A stretch of DNA of 64,000 nt from Hymenoscyphus infarciens (Eukaryota; Ascomycota; Leotiomycetes; Helotiales; Helotiaceae), in NCBI GenBank assembly GCA_001414345.1, contig LLCB01000041.1:186001-250000 (forward strand), written 5' to 3'. The translations under genes and the position numbers were made by a program. Positions 35,060-46,004 of this stretch are shown here, piece by piece (positions within the stretch are counted from its first letter, which is position 1; each line of letters begins with the position of its first letter). The notes below the pieces were generated by a model that saw nothing but the letters and a program-made list of their open reading frames with translations, searched no databases and was not told the origin of the DNA.

Positions 35060-38000
35060 TCAAGGAGGAATACAAAGATCAATCCAGCTCCCCAGATACT
35101 CCATCCGATTAGCCTTGCCCTCCTTGACAAACTTCTTCACCAACGCTTCAAACTCGGGATAATCCAATTTTCCATATCCCCCCTTGCGTTGTGCATCCAC
35201 AGCAACTTGTTCGCACGACCAGAGGTGGTACAGAATATCATCGCTGGGTCGCCCATCTTCACTTGATTTGCTGCCTCGTGAGGCTTTGGACGATCTGGCG
35301 CTGATCTTTGATGTGGGTTTGGATCGAATAGATTCTAGTCGTCGGCGAGGTTGTTTATCTTGAGTAGGCGGTGGCGGATGTTCCTCAACATCAACTTCAG
35401 GTAAGTCTTCTGCGAAGCGGGAGAAGTACGGAGTGGGAACGGAGGTGGTTGAGTTTGGTCGGAATTGCGGTAAAGTAGGGTCGTGATATGAGGATGAAGA
35501 AGATCCCGATTCAGGTGGTGTGCTTTGGGGTATTGATGAATCCACCGACTCCACTTCTTCGTCGAGAATATAAGGGTTGGTTGTAGCAGCCAGAACTTCA
35601 GCGGGGGTTGAAGGATGACTTCCACTTCTTGGGCGTCGAGGATAAGGGGATCCTGCTCTTCTAATCTCTTCTATGCTTTCTGGTGTGTCTGGGCCATTTG
35701 GATCATCAGTTGGATCAGGTCTCTCGATGTACATGACATTTCCATGTTCATCAAACGCATTGCCATCCTCGTCAATCCGGTCAACCCCACTAAGATCTGG
35801 TATTGGTGTAGCTTCGTTTTCCATCACCACCGAAAATCCTGCTTCATTCAAGAGTTCTTCTACTGGTAATTGTCGAACATCGTCCAACTCAACTTCTGGA
35901 AAACTCGCCCACGCATGGCGCCGTTCTGGTGGAGATTTGAATGGACTGTCTCGATCCTTCTTTTCCCGAGCCTGCCTCTCACGCGCCCATTTGTCAAACG
36001 CGGGCGTAGAAAACATGGATCTATACATATCCCGGGCCTCCTTGGATTTAACAGCCTCAACAGCACCCTTCTCCTTCTCCTTGAACAGTGGATCTAGAAG
36101 CTCGTTGAATGATTGCTGTGTGACTTGATAGAGAATTTCTTTGCCTGCATCTTTCTCGGCATCTGGAATATCCATACCTCCCCAACGCTCGGGAACACTC
36201 CGAGAAGAGGTGGATGGATTCGATCTAGTATCAAAATCGTCCATGTCTTCCGCAAAACGAACCTTTGAAGATGATCGTGAATGCACTAATGGCCTAGGTT
36301 GGCTTTTTGAACTCTCCCCTGAAGCATTGACTGAAGCATTGGCTAATATATCGTCCTCTTCCTTCCAACCGAGCGGGGGAACAGCACCCTCTTCTTCATC
36401 TGTGAAGAATTGTCTTCGCTGCCACCGTTCGAAAATTTCGCGTTCGGCGCGTTCGCGATAAACGGCATGAGTGATGACCATTCGTCGACTGGTTGGAAGT
36501 ACATCTGCTAAGCGTCTCCCAGGACCATCAATCGCCTCGGCATCCTCATCTGTAGCTGTAACATAATTCGGTATCCACGAGAAATCGGCAGTAGGATCAG
36601 CGGCTTCTTCCTCCTCAGAGTCCGAGGACCCATCATGGTAATTTAGGGCCGAATCATGGGAATGTCTATCGGCACGAATGTGACCTTGGAGAACATCTTC
36701 AGCCATTTCTCGGAATCTCCTCATGTTGCGAAATACCCTATTTGCTTGTACTTCGGTCTGCGGGGGTTCCATTATGGTTTCCCAATATCCACCGTCGTTC
36801 CGGTTGCGTGGTCTGCCACCAATTCTTGTACTTTCTCGGAGTAGCTGGTGGTATCGGCCTAGGGTCATGGTGTTGGTTTTGAATATAAGCTCTCGTGGTC
36901 CAGTATCACCACTATTCTCATCCATGACCCCTTTGCCATCTGTGATTTCCAGATCTCCATTGGCTTGGGTGGATTTGCCCTCACCGGTACGAGGGTCTGG
37001 GGCTCGAGGATATCTCCCATCCATTCCAAAGGCGCTACTTAAAGGCTGCCGGCTAGTAACAAGTCGATGGGCCTCAGTGCAGCTCATATGTTGCTCTTCC
37101 ATTCCTTCAAGCATGTCCCGGTGCATCTGTCGAAAGAGCACGTAGTATGAGCGGAACATTCGAAGAAAGTCTTTTCTCTCGACAAATCCGTCGCCATCTA
37201 TGTCGTAACCTTCGAAGATACGGGCCCATTTATCTTTTTTCTTTCGATAACCAATGCCGTGCAGAAATTCCGGAAAGCCAATAAGGTCATCTTTGTTGGT
37301 GTCATAAAATGCAAACATTCGGTCGAAGATCAGACTTGGACTTGTATGTCTATATCCACCGGAAGGGACCAAGCAGCGTTCAAAGGTCTTTCGGTCCATT
37401 GCCAAATTGATATCATACGGATCATCCCTCCAGTCGGTGCTTGCCATGAATGTCCATTGCTCCCAGTAGGCATCCAACTCGGGTCTCTCGAATCCTGTTT
37501 CCCGCGCAAGCTTGGTAGTGATTTCTTTTGGGAGCGTCCTCATCACCGAGTCTGGATCTCCTGCATACCAGACCGGTTGGATATTCTTAGGCCCAAAGGA
37601 AGGCCCCGGTACTCTTATCTTGTAGAAAATGTGCGTCTTGATGTGTAGACCCTGGGATTCGCAGCTTTCGCAGAGGTCATAATCGGCGCAATTCGAACAT
37701 CGATATCTTATGCCTCGAATTGGGACAGAGCCGCAACTATTGCAGGCGCATCCTCTGTGAACATAGGCGTTCCTTCGGGTGGCATCTTCGGAGACTCGGA
37801 AAAGAAGCTGTACAATGTTTTGCCCGCTGCGAGTGTAGGTAGAGGGAGGTTCATTGTAGCGATAGGAATCGTCGTCGAAGGTTTCCTCCACCACTGTTTC
37901 GCCATCAGTAAGAGTGACGGGAGCTATTGTATGCGCATCCCCAGAATTCTCCGCGTCCTCGTCCACGAATAGAGCAGAAGGGTCATCGGTATTGGGAGTG

Positions 38001-38194
38001 CCTCGTCTTCGTCGCCGATGGACCGCGTTGCTTCGATGCAGGGAGGTACCGTGGTTGGCATCACCTTCGTCATCGGATTCGCGACTGCTGAAGACATAGT
38101 ATGTGCCGTAAATGGCAGCGATGCTGGTCAAGATCAAGACGGCGGCCCTGCCATGGGAAAGGTTGCTCGAGGCTACGCGTGATGAGGCTGACAT
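35060..38194 (-). CDS. ZZ-type zinc finger and EF-hand membrane protein
   Basis: Single exon, 1044 aa. Order: one membrane segment at about 15-36 (AAVLILTSIAAIYGTYYVF), which makes it a likely signal anchor; an acidic/Arg-rich linker; a ZZ zinc finger at 146-194 (CACNSC..CSNC..CESC..H..H pattern); two canonical EF-hands at about 297-310 (YDTNKDDLIGFPEF) and 330-343 (YDIDGDGFVERKDF); then a long, mostly disordered acidic and serine-rich C-terminal half. An EF-hand-like segment near the end (GGYGKLDYPEF) may be a third, degenerate loop. The arrangement suggests a calcium-responsive scaffold on an internal or outer membrane. Homologues are widespread in filamentous fungi, but I know of no assigned role. 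Divergent from the next gene across about 1.4 kb. Confidence 0.88.
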   Translation of the reverse strand: MSASSRVASSNLSHGRAAVLILTSIAAIYGTYYVFSSRESDDEGDANHGTSLHRSNAVHRRRRRGTPNTDDPSALFVDEDAENSGDAHTIAPVTLTDGETVVEETFDDDSYRYNEPPSTYTRSGQNIVQLLFRVSEDATRRNAYVHRGCACNSCGSVPIRGIRYRCSNCADYDLCESCESQGLHIKTHIFYKIRVPGPSFGPKNIQPVWYAGDPDSVMRTLPKEITTKLARETGFERPELDAYWEQWTFMASTDWRDDPYDINLAMDRKTFERCLVPSGGYRHTSPSLIFDRMFAFYDTNKDDLIGFPEFLHGIGYRKKKDKWARIFEGYDIDGDGFVERKDFLRMFRSYYVLFRQMHRDMLEGMEEQHMSCTEAHRLVTSRQPLSSAFGMDGRYPRAPDPRTGEGKSTQANGDLEITDGKGVMDENSGDTGPRELIFKTNTMTLGRYHQLLRESTRIGGRPRNRNDGGYWETIMEPPQTEVQANRVFRNMRRFREMAEDVLQGHIRADRHSHDSALNYHDGSSDSEEEEAADPTADFSWIPNYVTATDEDAEAIDGPGRRLADVLPTSRRMVITHAVYRERAEREIFERWQRRQFFTDEEEGAVPPLGWKEEDDILANASVNASGESSKSQPRPLVHSRSSSKVRFAEDMDDFDTRSNPSTSSRSVPERWGGMDIPDAEKDAGKEILYQVTQQSFNELLDPLFKEKEKGAVEAVKSKEARDMYRSMFSTPAFDKWARERQAREKKDRDSPFKSPPERRHAWASFPEVELDDVRQLPVEELLNEAGFSVVMENEATPIPDLSGVDRIDEDGNAFDEHGNVMYIERPDPTDDPNGPDTPESIEEIRRAGSPYPRRPRSGSHPSTPAEVLAATTNPYILDEEVESVDSSIPQSTPPESGSSSSSYHDPTLPQFRPNSTTSVPTPYFSRFAEDLPEVDVEEHPPPPTQDKQPRRRLESIRSKPTSKISARSSKASRGSKSSEDGRPSDDILYHLWSCEQVAVDAQRKGGYGKLDYPEFEALVKKFVKEGKANRMEYLGSWIDLCIPP

Positions 38195-39625
38195 GTTTGC
38201 TTTCGAGGGCGGAGGGGAGGGTTATCGAGGTACCTGGTGGTGCTCCGTGGCCCGAATCATTATCTCGTCGATCGAAGCCAGTGCTAGATGGGCTGGCAGA
38301 AAGGTTTGGTCGAGATGGTGCCGGTGATGTTGATGGGTCCTAACCTATGGTGTTGTGCTGTTGGTGAGCAGAAGCTTCTGCGAAGTCAGGGGCGAGAGGC
38401 TTCAGCCTTCTCTATCATAAAATAACTCCACACTTCTTCAGACTCTACTAGTACACCTCTACAAACTCAACCTCACTCGCGTCGCAACATTCCAGGTTCG
38501 CAAAAACGTCACTTTTGATTACCTTGATACTCCAGAATACCTCCAATGCTAATAATCTTCCACCCTACTCTGGGCTGCTACTCTAGGCTGGATCCAGTAC
38601 TCCCTATTTCGGAGGAATAACCTGGAAGCAGTTGCAGTCCCATGGAGTTTTGCCACACCCACAGTCAGCAAACACATTGATCGATCTCGGGCTTATAAAG
38701 AATAGATTGTGCTAGGGTTGTGGAAAGGGGTTAGTAGTCATAGAATGATAAGACAGTTAATACTTCGTGCCAGGCGAAACTATTACGAAATAACCCCATG
38801 AAAATCGGCCAAAACCACTAGTAGCCCAACAAAATGTGCAGTAATAGTACGCCTAGGACGAAGTATATACCACCTTAAAAGTATACGATTCTCTCGACTT
38901 CACATTGTTATTTTAGTTTCTTCAAACCTTGGGCACAATGTAAATAAATATCACTAGCTCCGAGAGAGCAGCTGGTTTATAAAGTGCCTTACATTGTAGG
39001 TTTCACCGTCGTATGATTGTTTAATCTTCAGAATTATTCAAAACAGTTGGAGTATTTAAATCAGAAAGAAAGACACGCTATTCCAGATCTCCTCACGGAT
39101 TCACAGCGAAATAAACGTTAAACAAGGGGGTTCACTTTATAGAGTTTCCAGGGTTTTTAGGTAGCATAAGACATCGGAAATTGCCCCATTTGGAAAACCT
39201 TTATTTCGCCTGGGACGATGTATTCTCTCCTGTAAAAGTTCTGCATGGATCGCGAAAATTTCTTTCAAAGTCGTTCGATGTTAAACTTCTGGCGCAAAAT
39301 CTTTCGATTCGAGAGAAAGGGTAAATTCCGTGTAAAATCCAGTGCCAAGGCGAGCACCCCCTCAAAGGAGCCTAGTGGATTTCTTACGACAAGGGGTGCC
39401 GATGCCTCGGTTGAATGCTCAGCCTCCTCCTCTCTCAGTAAGCTTTTCTCTTTGGAAGTCAAAACAAATGAGCAAGATGTTGATATCAACTGGCACTTGC
39501 CAGTCCATAGAGTTCTCGTCTGGAAGCTTGCACTTTCATGGAAACTCCTCTCCTCACAACTTTCTTCTTGCGTTGAAGTCCAATCCACACAGTTTGACGC
39601 GAACAAGCCAAAAAAGGATTTCAAT
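38195..39625. other. Shared upstream region between divergent genes
   Basis: About 1.4 kb between two divergent starts. A frame at 39245-39625 is open into the next gene, but it has no zinc cluster or other domain and starts in poor context, so I treat it as leader. No other gene seen. Confidence 0.5.
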
Positions 39626-41532
39626 ATGAATTTCATACAAGTAGACCCGGCAGGCAAGGACAAGGGCGGTCGAGCAACAGTCAATGTAAGAAGGGCAGCT
39701 ATGTTGGCCTTCAGGCGAAAAGAGAGACTCGAGCGCGTTATGGCATTTAATAGGGAAAAGGCGGCTGCCCAAGCAGAGGAAGCACCCCATTCAGCCATTC
39801 CCACACCTCCCCCATCCCCTCCCGTTGGTAAAATGGAACCTGAAAGTCCTGGGCGGTTTCAACCAGATTTCCCGTCGTCAAATCAGATGTCGCCCATTCA
39901 CAACGTTACTCCAAGCCTGCACGACGAAGGGAGCGTCTCTCCAAATGAGGTAGTTGCAAAACCGATCGAGAGATGCATGGGTACGATAGTTACTCATTCA
40001 AACCAGGACAGTTTGTGTATATCGTTTCTATTTAATTATTGTGAGTATACACTTGCACCATGTTCCAGCTTTGCTACGTCCTAGTTCGGTATCATCATCT
40101 GACTTGAGTAGTCCTCTCTGAAATTTTATCCATTATGCTACCAATCAAAAGCCAAGCTGGACAGGAGGCCTTACGGAATTTCTGGGCTAGCAACCTGTTA
40201 CGAGACCCCCTCCTAATGCAAGCCGCCATTGCACATGCTGCTGTACATCTAGATACTGTCTCCAAAGGGGAGACGAGTGTCTTGGCTGTCACCCATTTAA
40301 CGAGGACTATGAATTTGATAAATCAGCGACTAGGAATGGAAAATCCTAGTATTGACGATGAATTAATTCAGGCGGTCGCTATGATCGCTGCGAACTCTGT
40401 AAGTGTGCACTTTTATTGAACACGGGAAATTATTAACATGTGGAAAGAATATAACTGGCGATTTGACGGAATCTCAAATTCACATGGATGCACTGGAAGA
40501 AATGATCCGTTTGAGGGGCGGAAAACATAATTTGGGTTCAAACAATTGTCTGCAAGCCACGCTCTCATGGTACGTCAACGAATCACAAACTTTCCAAACT
40601 CCAGCCGTAATGAGGATTCAACAGTTTTACTGTTTATCCACGAGACTCTTATCATGGGCCCATACAGAAGTAACTGTCAGAACCCTTTTTGCTTCCCAAG
40701 AGTTACCATTCAGCAAGCACGAGAACCCAGCTATCCTCTCGCTTTTAGAAAATTTACTAATGGTGGCCAAATTAGGTCTGATACAACTTCGGCACGAATC
40801 ACTCGGTCAAGACCTCGTCTTGCCCCCAAATTCCAATCCCTTCCAGCCCTTGGATCACCAGCTCAATCACCCGAAGGAATGAGCATCCCCTACAAAGAAG
40901 AAGTCTTCAACATCCTCGACGAACTACGAATCCTCACCAGCTCAAAAAGGATGATCGACACCGCAAGCTACGCGTCAATCCCCGACATAATGCTCTTCGA
41001 CTCCCTCCGCAACTCCCTAGAAGAACGCATGCTCTGCTCCCAACACATATTCCTCACTACCCCCTCTCTCACCTTCGGCGACCGATTTTTGGAAACTTGC
41101 TCCATCGCTTCGTCTATATATACCTCCCTCGCCTTCCGGAATTTCACACCTGATTTACCGAATATGAGGGTTATGAAGGAAGATCTCACTTTATCTCTCC
41201 AGAAGGCTGAAGCTTCCTTTTCGACTTTGGAAACCCAGCCGGGTTCTGATACTCCTTATGCGAAATTTCTTTTTTGGGCACTGTTTATTGGGGGGATTCT
41301 GGCGGAAGAGGGAGAACGACTTTGGTTTGCTGGACGGTTGGCGGTCGTGTTACCTTGGACCGGGGTAGATGACTGGGAGGGAGCGAAGGGGTGTTTGGGT
41401 GGGGTTCTTTGGGAGGAGGGGTTGTTGGACAGTAGGTGTGATGTTTTGTGGGGTGAGGTGGAAGGAATTGCCGGGTTGAGGGGAGGGCCACGGGGAGCAC
41501 GGTTGGGGCTGGCTACTACTTTGGTTTATTGA
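39626..41532 (+). CDS. Fungal transcription-factor-like protein lacking a Zn2Cys6 cluster
   Basis: Resembles the C-terminal regulatory region (Fungal_trans_2/DUF3468 type) of zinc-cluster regulators. It starts MNFIQVDPAGKDKGGRATV, then RRAAMLAFRRKERLER, a basic stretch common at the start of these cluster-less relatives. Likely exons: 39626-40040, 40112-40398 (donors GTGAGT and GTAAGT), 40448-40775 and 40847-41532; about 571 aa. The third donor (GTCTGA, or GTCAAG at 40806) is weak. A 45-nt in-frame stretch (about 40569-40613, GTACGT..GAG) may be a further intron, giving 556 aa. A PPPSPP linker at about 55-62 precedes the all-helical middle domain (QAGQEALRNFW). Without a DNA-binding domain it may act through partners. 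It lies 1.5 kb upstream of the PL4 lyase gene. Confidence 0.75.
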
Positions 41533-42563
41533 TGGAGCTTATTACACGGAGTTTTGGGATCCATGAGCGATGATGCTAAACTCTGGGGTTTTACCTAGAG
41601 GTTCTAGATGTAATTTTTAATAATGATCTTATGAGAGGTGGGTAAAGTTCCGATTTGATGGTTTTATTTTCGCTTCGACCCGGAAACAGTTCATTTCAGG
41701 TAGCTAAATTTATAGAAACTTTGTTCAGTTAACTCTGCTCTTCTAACATTTCTGAAGTCATATTATTAAGTAGATTTTTTTTCATGTGAATCTATTCGTA
41801 AAAATAATTAATTTGCTTAATTCTCCAACTACTGTCTAGTATCAAAGAGACTAGTCACGTCGGCTCGTACTCCTGCTTAGTATTATTAGTAATATTATCC
41901 CGGTAAAATACTCTATCCAGATTTAATATTGTTCTAATATTCTAGTAGTACGTATTTATTTTCGTCGCTATACTATAATAATACTATTACATTATATAGT
42001 ATACTATTTTAATAACTCGTGTACTTAAAACTCACTTTCTTACTATATAAAAGCTTTATTAAAGCTACGCTATATAAGCGATTTATAATAAAGCTCTTCT
42101 TCTTAAGATCTATATATTCTTAATACCTAGAATAGAGTAAAAAGACGTAGATTAGTAACTTCTTTTCTAGAGTCTTCTTCTCAAAAGTATAAAGAGTACA
42201 GGGCAGTGCGCTGTGATGCGCTAGAAACTGCTCTAAAGGCTTCTGATTCGCCATCTCCCTGTAAAAAGGCGTCGCTACCCTGAAACCATTGGGGTAAGCG
42301 AGCCTATAGGAGAGAATAGAGGAGCTAATTTACAGGGAGGTCAGCTGAAGTACAGTGCCCATGCCAGCCCTGGAGATTGCGGCTTCAAGGCACTATTACA
42401 GGTCCTGTAGTCTCCATACTTTTGACCGTAATCGTGAAATGCCCCGAGACTATGTTTTTTTAGTCCAATCGTTTTACTTTATTGATATCAAAGCGTGCAA
42501 ATTATGGAGCCTCTTGCGATAAAGTTATCACCGGGTAGATCCGAAAGTGGAGCCTCACACCCG
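41533..42563. other. Intergenic region with an AT-rich repeat scrap
   Basis: 41830-42190 has RIP-like composition and looks like a short transposon remnant. 42200-42400 has normal composition and a 12-bp inverted pair around CTCCCTGTAAA (about 42253 and 42340). No gene seen. Confidence 0.5.
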
Positions 42564-42872
42564 CAATTGAGTTTTGCTAAATCCCCTGACCCTTTTGACT
42601 AAATCGCCTGATCTAACTAAACTAGGACATTTTCCGGTCGCGAACACTACTAAAGTATAAAATCATATATCACTAACCCTTATTCCTAGCCCTAACCCAC
42701 ACCCGATCCCTAACCCTAACTAACCCTAACTAACCCTAACCTCAAAAACTAGGTTACTATCCCTTAGAATAGAGAATTAGTGTTATACAGGCGTGATAAG
42801 AGTGCCTAATCGGGTTAGAGTCAGGCGATTTAGTTAAAAGGGTCAGGCGATTTAGCCAAAGCCCCGCAATTG
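42564..42872. mobile_element. Terminal-inverted-repeat element carrying telomere-like repeats
   Basis: Arm 42564-42611 (CAATTG..GCTAAATC.CCTGACCCTTTT.ACTAAATCGCCTGA) pairs with 42821-42872. Each arm itself contains the motif TCAGGCGATTTAG twice, the outer copy slightly mutated. Total length is about 310 bp and there is no coding capacity. Between the arms lie the telomere-type repeats listed next. MITE-like; target duplication not clear. Confidence 0.72.
42672..42742 (+). repeat. Interstitial telomere-type repeat (CCCTAAC/CCCTAACTAA)
   Basis: The core at 42709-42742 repeats TAACCCTAAC, with degenerate units before it from about 42672. Fungal telomeres are TTAGGG/CCCTAA. Confidence 0.85.
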
Positions 42873-43054
42873 TGAAGTGACCACAGCATTAGTGGATAGT
42901 CTTGGCCGATTGGGAAGGCATTACGAGTGATTTCGTGGGGAGCTCAAATAAAATAACTCATCAAATGTTCGTGTTTATTTAGATTAAAGCTCAGGATATA
43001 ACCAGTTGAATATCCAGCCTTTGCTGATTTTCAACTCGTTGGTATTTCGCCAAT

Positions 43055-45116
43055 ATGAAGTTCCTTATCACTATGTTGTTTGCTGCACTTAATCTCCCTT
43101 TTGCATTGGCCGCTTGGGGGTATACAGATAATGGTAGTGAATATGTTATTGGTACGAACTTCCAACTGTTTTCAGTCTCAATAAAAGGAACTAATGTTTA
43201 TAAGATACCGGTGCATCGCTCGTTTTTAGCATCGACAAGACTAATGGTGATCTGAGTTCCATCAAGTACAAGGGCAAGGTAAGCATCAGTCATTTTTGCA
43301 TGGCGTTTCTCTAATAATTCGTTACAGGAGTACAATGGATACAACGGCAAAAACTCGCACATTCAGAGTGGTTTTGGCACTTCGGTTGTTGGAATTCAGC
43401 AATACACATGTGAGTGAAACATGGTTATGATTAGAAAAAAACATGTCTAATACTTGTAGCCCCGGCAAATATCATCAAGGTAACTGTCACTTACGGCACT
43501 ATCATTCAAACATACATTGCTCGATATGGCAACAACAATATCTACATGTTGACCCGCAAGGGAGACGCAACGGTAATTCTTCCCGTGGGTGAGAGTTGGA
43601 ATTCTTACTTACAAATCTAGGTCCCTGCGTTACGATACATTGTACGAATGATTGCAAATCAATTCGATAAGTCCACCAGTGATGCCGATTACCAAGATAC
43701 ACCAGAGACTGCACTGGAAGCAAAAGATATCACTTTGACCACAGCTACCAAGTACTCGAAATCCAAGCATTACCAAGGAGCCAACTACGGACGGTAAGCG
43801 TCACTTCCCTTCACATCTTTGGAATGTCAACTCACGATACTGCAGAACAATAGATTACGACTATGTCGGAAAGACAAGCTCAACTGTCGGAATGTTTCTG
43901 ATTCGATCCAATCACGAAAAGGCTTCTGGTGGTCCATTTTTCAGATCGTTACTCCGAAGAGCGACAACCGCAGAAGAAGATTTGTATGAGATTTTGTACT
44001 ACAATATGGGCACAACTGATCCGGAGAGATTTGGGCTCCAGGGACCATATCTCCTGACCTTTACAGATGGGGCCGCTCCTAGCTCCAACCTTTTTGCCAG
44101 AAAAGCCGACGTGAGAATCTCCCTGACATTACTGCCCAGGAAAGACTGACTAGTCCCGCTTTTAGTACAGCTGGATGGATACTCTCGGAATAACCGGATG
44201 GGTTGCTTCTTCTGGTCGTGGACACGTAAGCGGAGTCGGTATTGCAAACATGAAGTCTGGATATACCTATGTCGCAGGTCTTTCCAACACCAACGCTCAA
44301 TACTGGGGCACTGCGGCTGCTTCAGGTGGTGCCTTCACCATAAAAGGCGTCCTTCCTGGAACCTACACATTGACAATTTATAAATCCGAGATCGAAGTCT
44401 CCACACGTAGTGTTGTAGTAACAGCAGGAGCCGGAACAGCAATAAACACCATCACACCTTCCGATCCCAGCGACACCAGCGCAATCTGGAGAATTGGAGA
44501 ATGGGATGGCTCCCCTGCCGGATTCACGAACTTCGATACATCGCCCATGAAACCAACATACATGCATCCCTCCGACGCCCGTCTTTCGTCATGGAACCCA
44601 CCTAACTTTATTGTTGGTACCAGTTCCGCGGCCACTTCCATGCCTGGATATATGTGGGTTGATGTCAACAATGATCATCTCATTTACTTCAAGCTCTCGG
44701 CTGCTCAAACTGCCACTGCGCATACTGTTCGAATTGGTATTACCGAGGCATTTGCTGGAGGTAGACCAAAGATCACAATCAATAATGTAAGAACCATTCC
44801 TCTATCCTGTTTCAAATGAGTGAAAATATATATTAATATCTTCCAGTGGGTAAGCGCCAACCCAGCTGCCAGCACCCAAGCGAGCACCAGAAGTTTGACA
44901 GTTGGAACCTACCGTGGAACGAATTCTCTATTCACCGTACGTAATTCTCTTCCATTCTTTCATTTCTGCTAACATAAAACTTAGTACGATGTCCCAGCAT
45001 CCGCCTTCTTAACTGCCGGCTCATACAACATTATGAAAATCACCATCATCAGTGGAAGCTCTGGAGTTACATATCTAAGTCCTGGTGTTTCATTGGATGC
45101 TATTGATTTGCTATAA
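43055..45116 (+). CDS. Rhamnogalacturonan lyase, polysaccharide lyase family 4
   Basis: Secreted enzyme that cuts the rhamnogalacturonan I backbone of pectin by beta-elimination. Nine exons by splice signals and frame: 43055-43151, 43205-43278, 43328-43409, 43460-43572, 43621-43793, 43846-44110, 44166-44786, 44847-44936 and 44985-45116, giving 548 aa, near the size of Aspergillus RglA. Signal peptide 1-19 (cleavage after FALA), then AAWGYTD and DTGASLVFSIDKTNGDLSSI, the usual start of mature PL4 enzymes. The catalytic beta-sandwich is followed by a fibronectin-III-like part (GVLPGTYTLTIYK) and a C-terminal carbohydrate-binding-like domain (IWRIGEWDGSP onward). All nine joins keep the frame without stops. 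Works with the alpha-rhamnosidase 14 kb downstream in the same pathway. Family certain. Confidence 0.95.
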
Positions 45117-46004
45117 TTTGTGGCGGTACTAGATAGTTATTTAGGAGAATTCTATTCTGTATAGGGTCCATTGAAAGGATAGTGTTTGACTTGGAGATTT
45201 AAAGAACGGAAAACATGGGATAGGCTCATAGATCATAATTTTTTAATTATAAATTAGCACTTATTGGAGACTTTGCTTTCGTCTATCTTTACATGCTATA
45301 TGCACGCTTTACTCCTAGTTTATAGTTATTATCACACATCTTTTTACCTGTCTCGCTTCTTAAGACTTTAGTCTCGTGCTTACTTTCTTATTGTTAATAA
45401 TGAAAGAGGAAGAAGAGTAGGAAGGAAAAAAAGGGAAGCGGCAGTGAACGTAATTGAAGTAGGAGATTATAGAGAGAGTTTATACTTTGCTTAATATAGG
45501 CGCCTTCCCTAAAACAGAGTAGAAGAGGCGGGAAATGTTACACGAAATGCTGAAAGAGGTATAGTAATTACAAGACTCTATTATGCTCTAACCCTATTGC
45601 TCCTTACCTCTTATTCTTTTTTGTTCTTTCTCTCTTTTAAAAGAGCTATAGACAAGAAAGAGTATAAGTAATTAGGAAGACGTACTCAAGCAAAAAAATA
45701 GATAGCTGACTAGAACAAAGGAAGAAGATGTATAGGTAATTAGAGCTTGGGTGTTTCGAAGTGTATAGTAGTTTGTAATTGAAAACTTATAAGGGATGGG
45801 CCTAACCTATAATCTCCGTTTCGTAGAGATTCTTGTATATATTTCTGGAAATCATTTGTAAATATGGTGTTGTCATTTCTTCGTGTCATGAGAGTCACCT
45901 TTTTGTTATGAATTTCATCTTACCATGGTTTTTGAGCATTATTTTCTGGATGGAGCAGAAGTAGAGGAGGGGGTGGACTGACAATTGAGGATGATGAAGA
46001 CAAA
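45117..46004. other. Intergenic region between convergent genes
   Basis: Two genes end facing each other. The sequence is AT-rich with a purine-rich run at about 45400-45470. No gene seen. Confidence 0.6.

Noticed and set aside
39245..39625. N-terminal extension of the transcription-factor-like gene
   Set aside because: The frame is open, but no zinc cluster or conserved residues appear; homologous-looking sequence begins at MNFIQVDP (39626).
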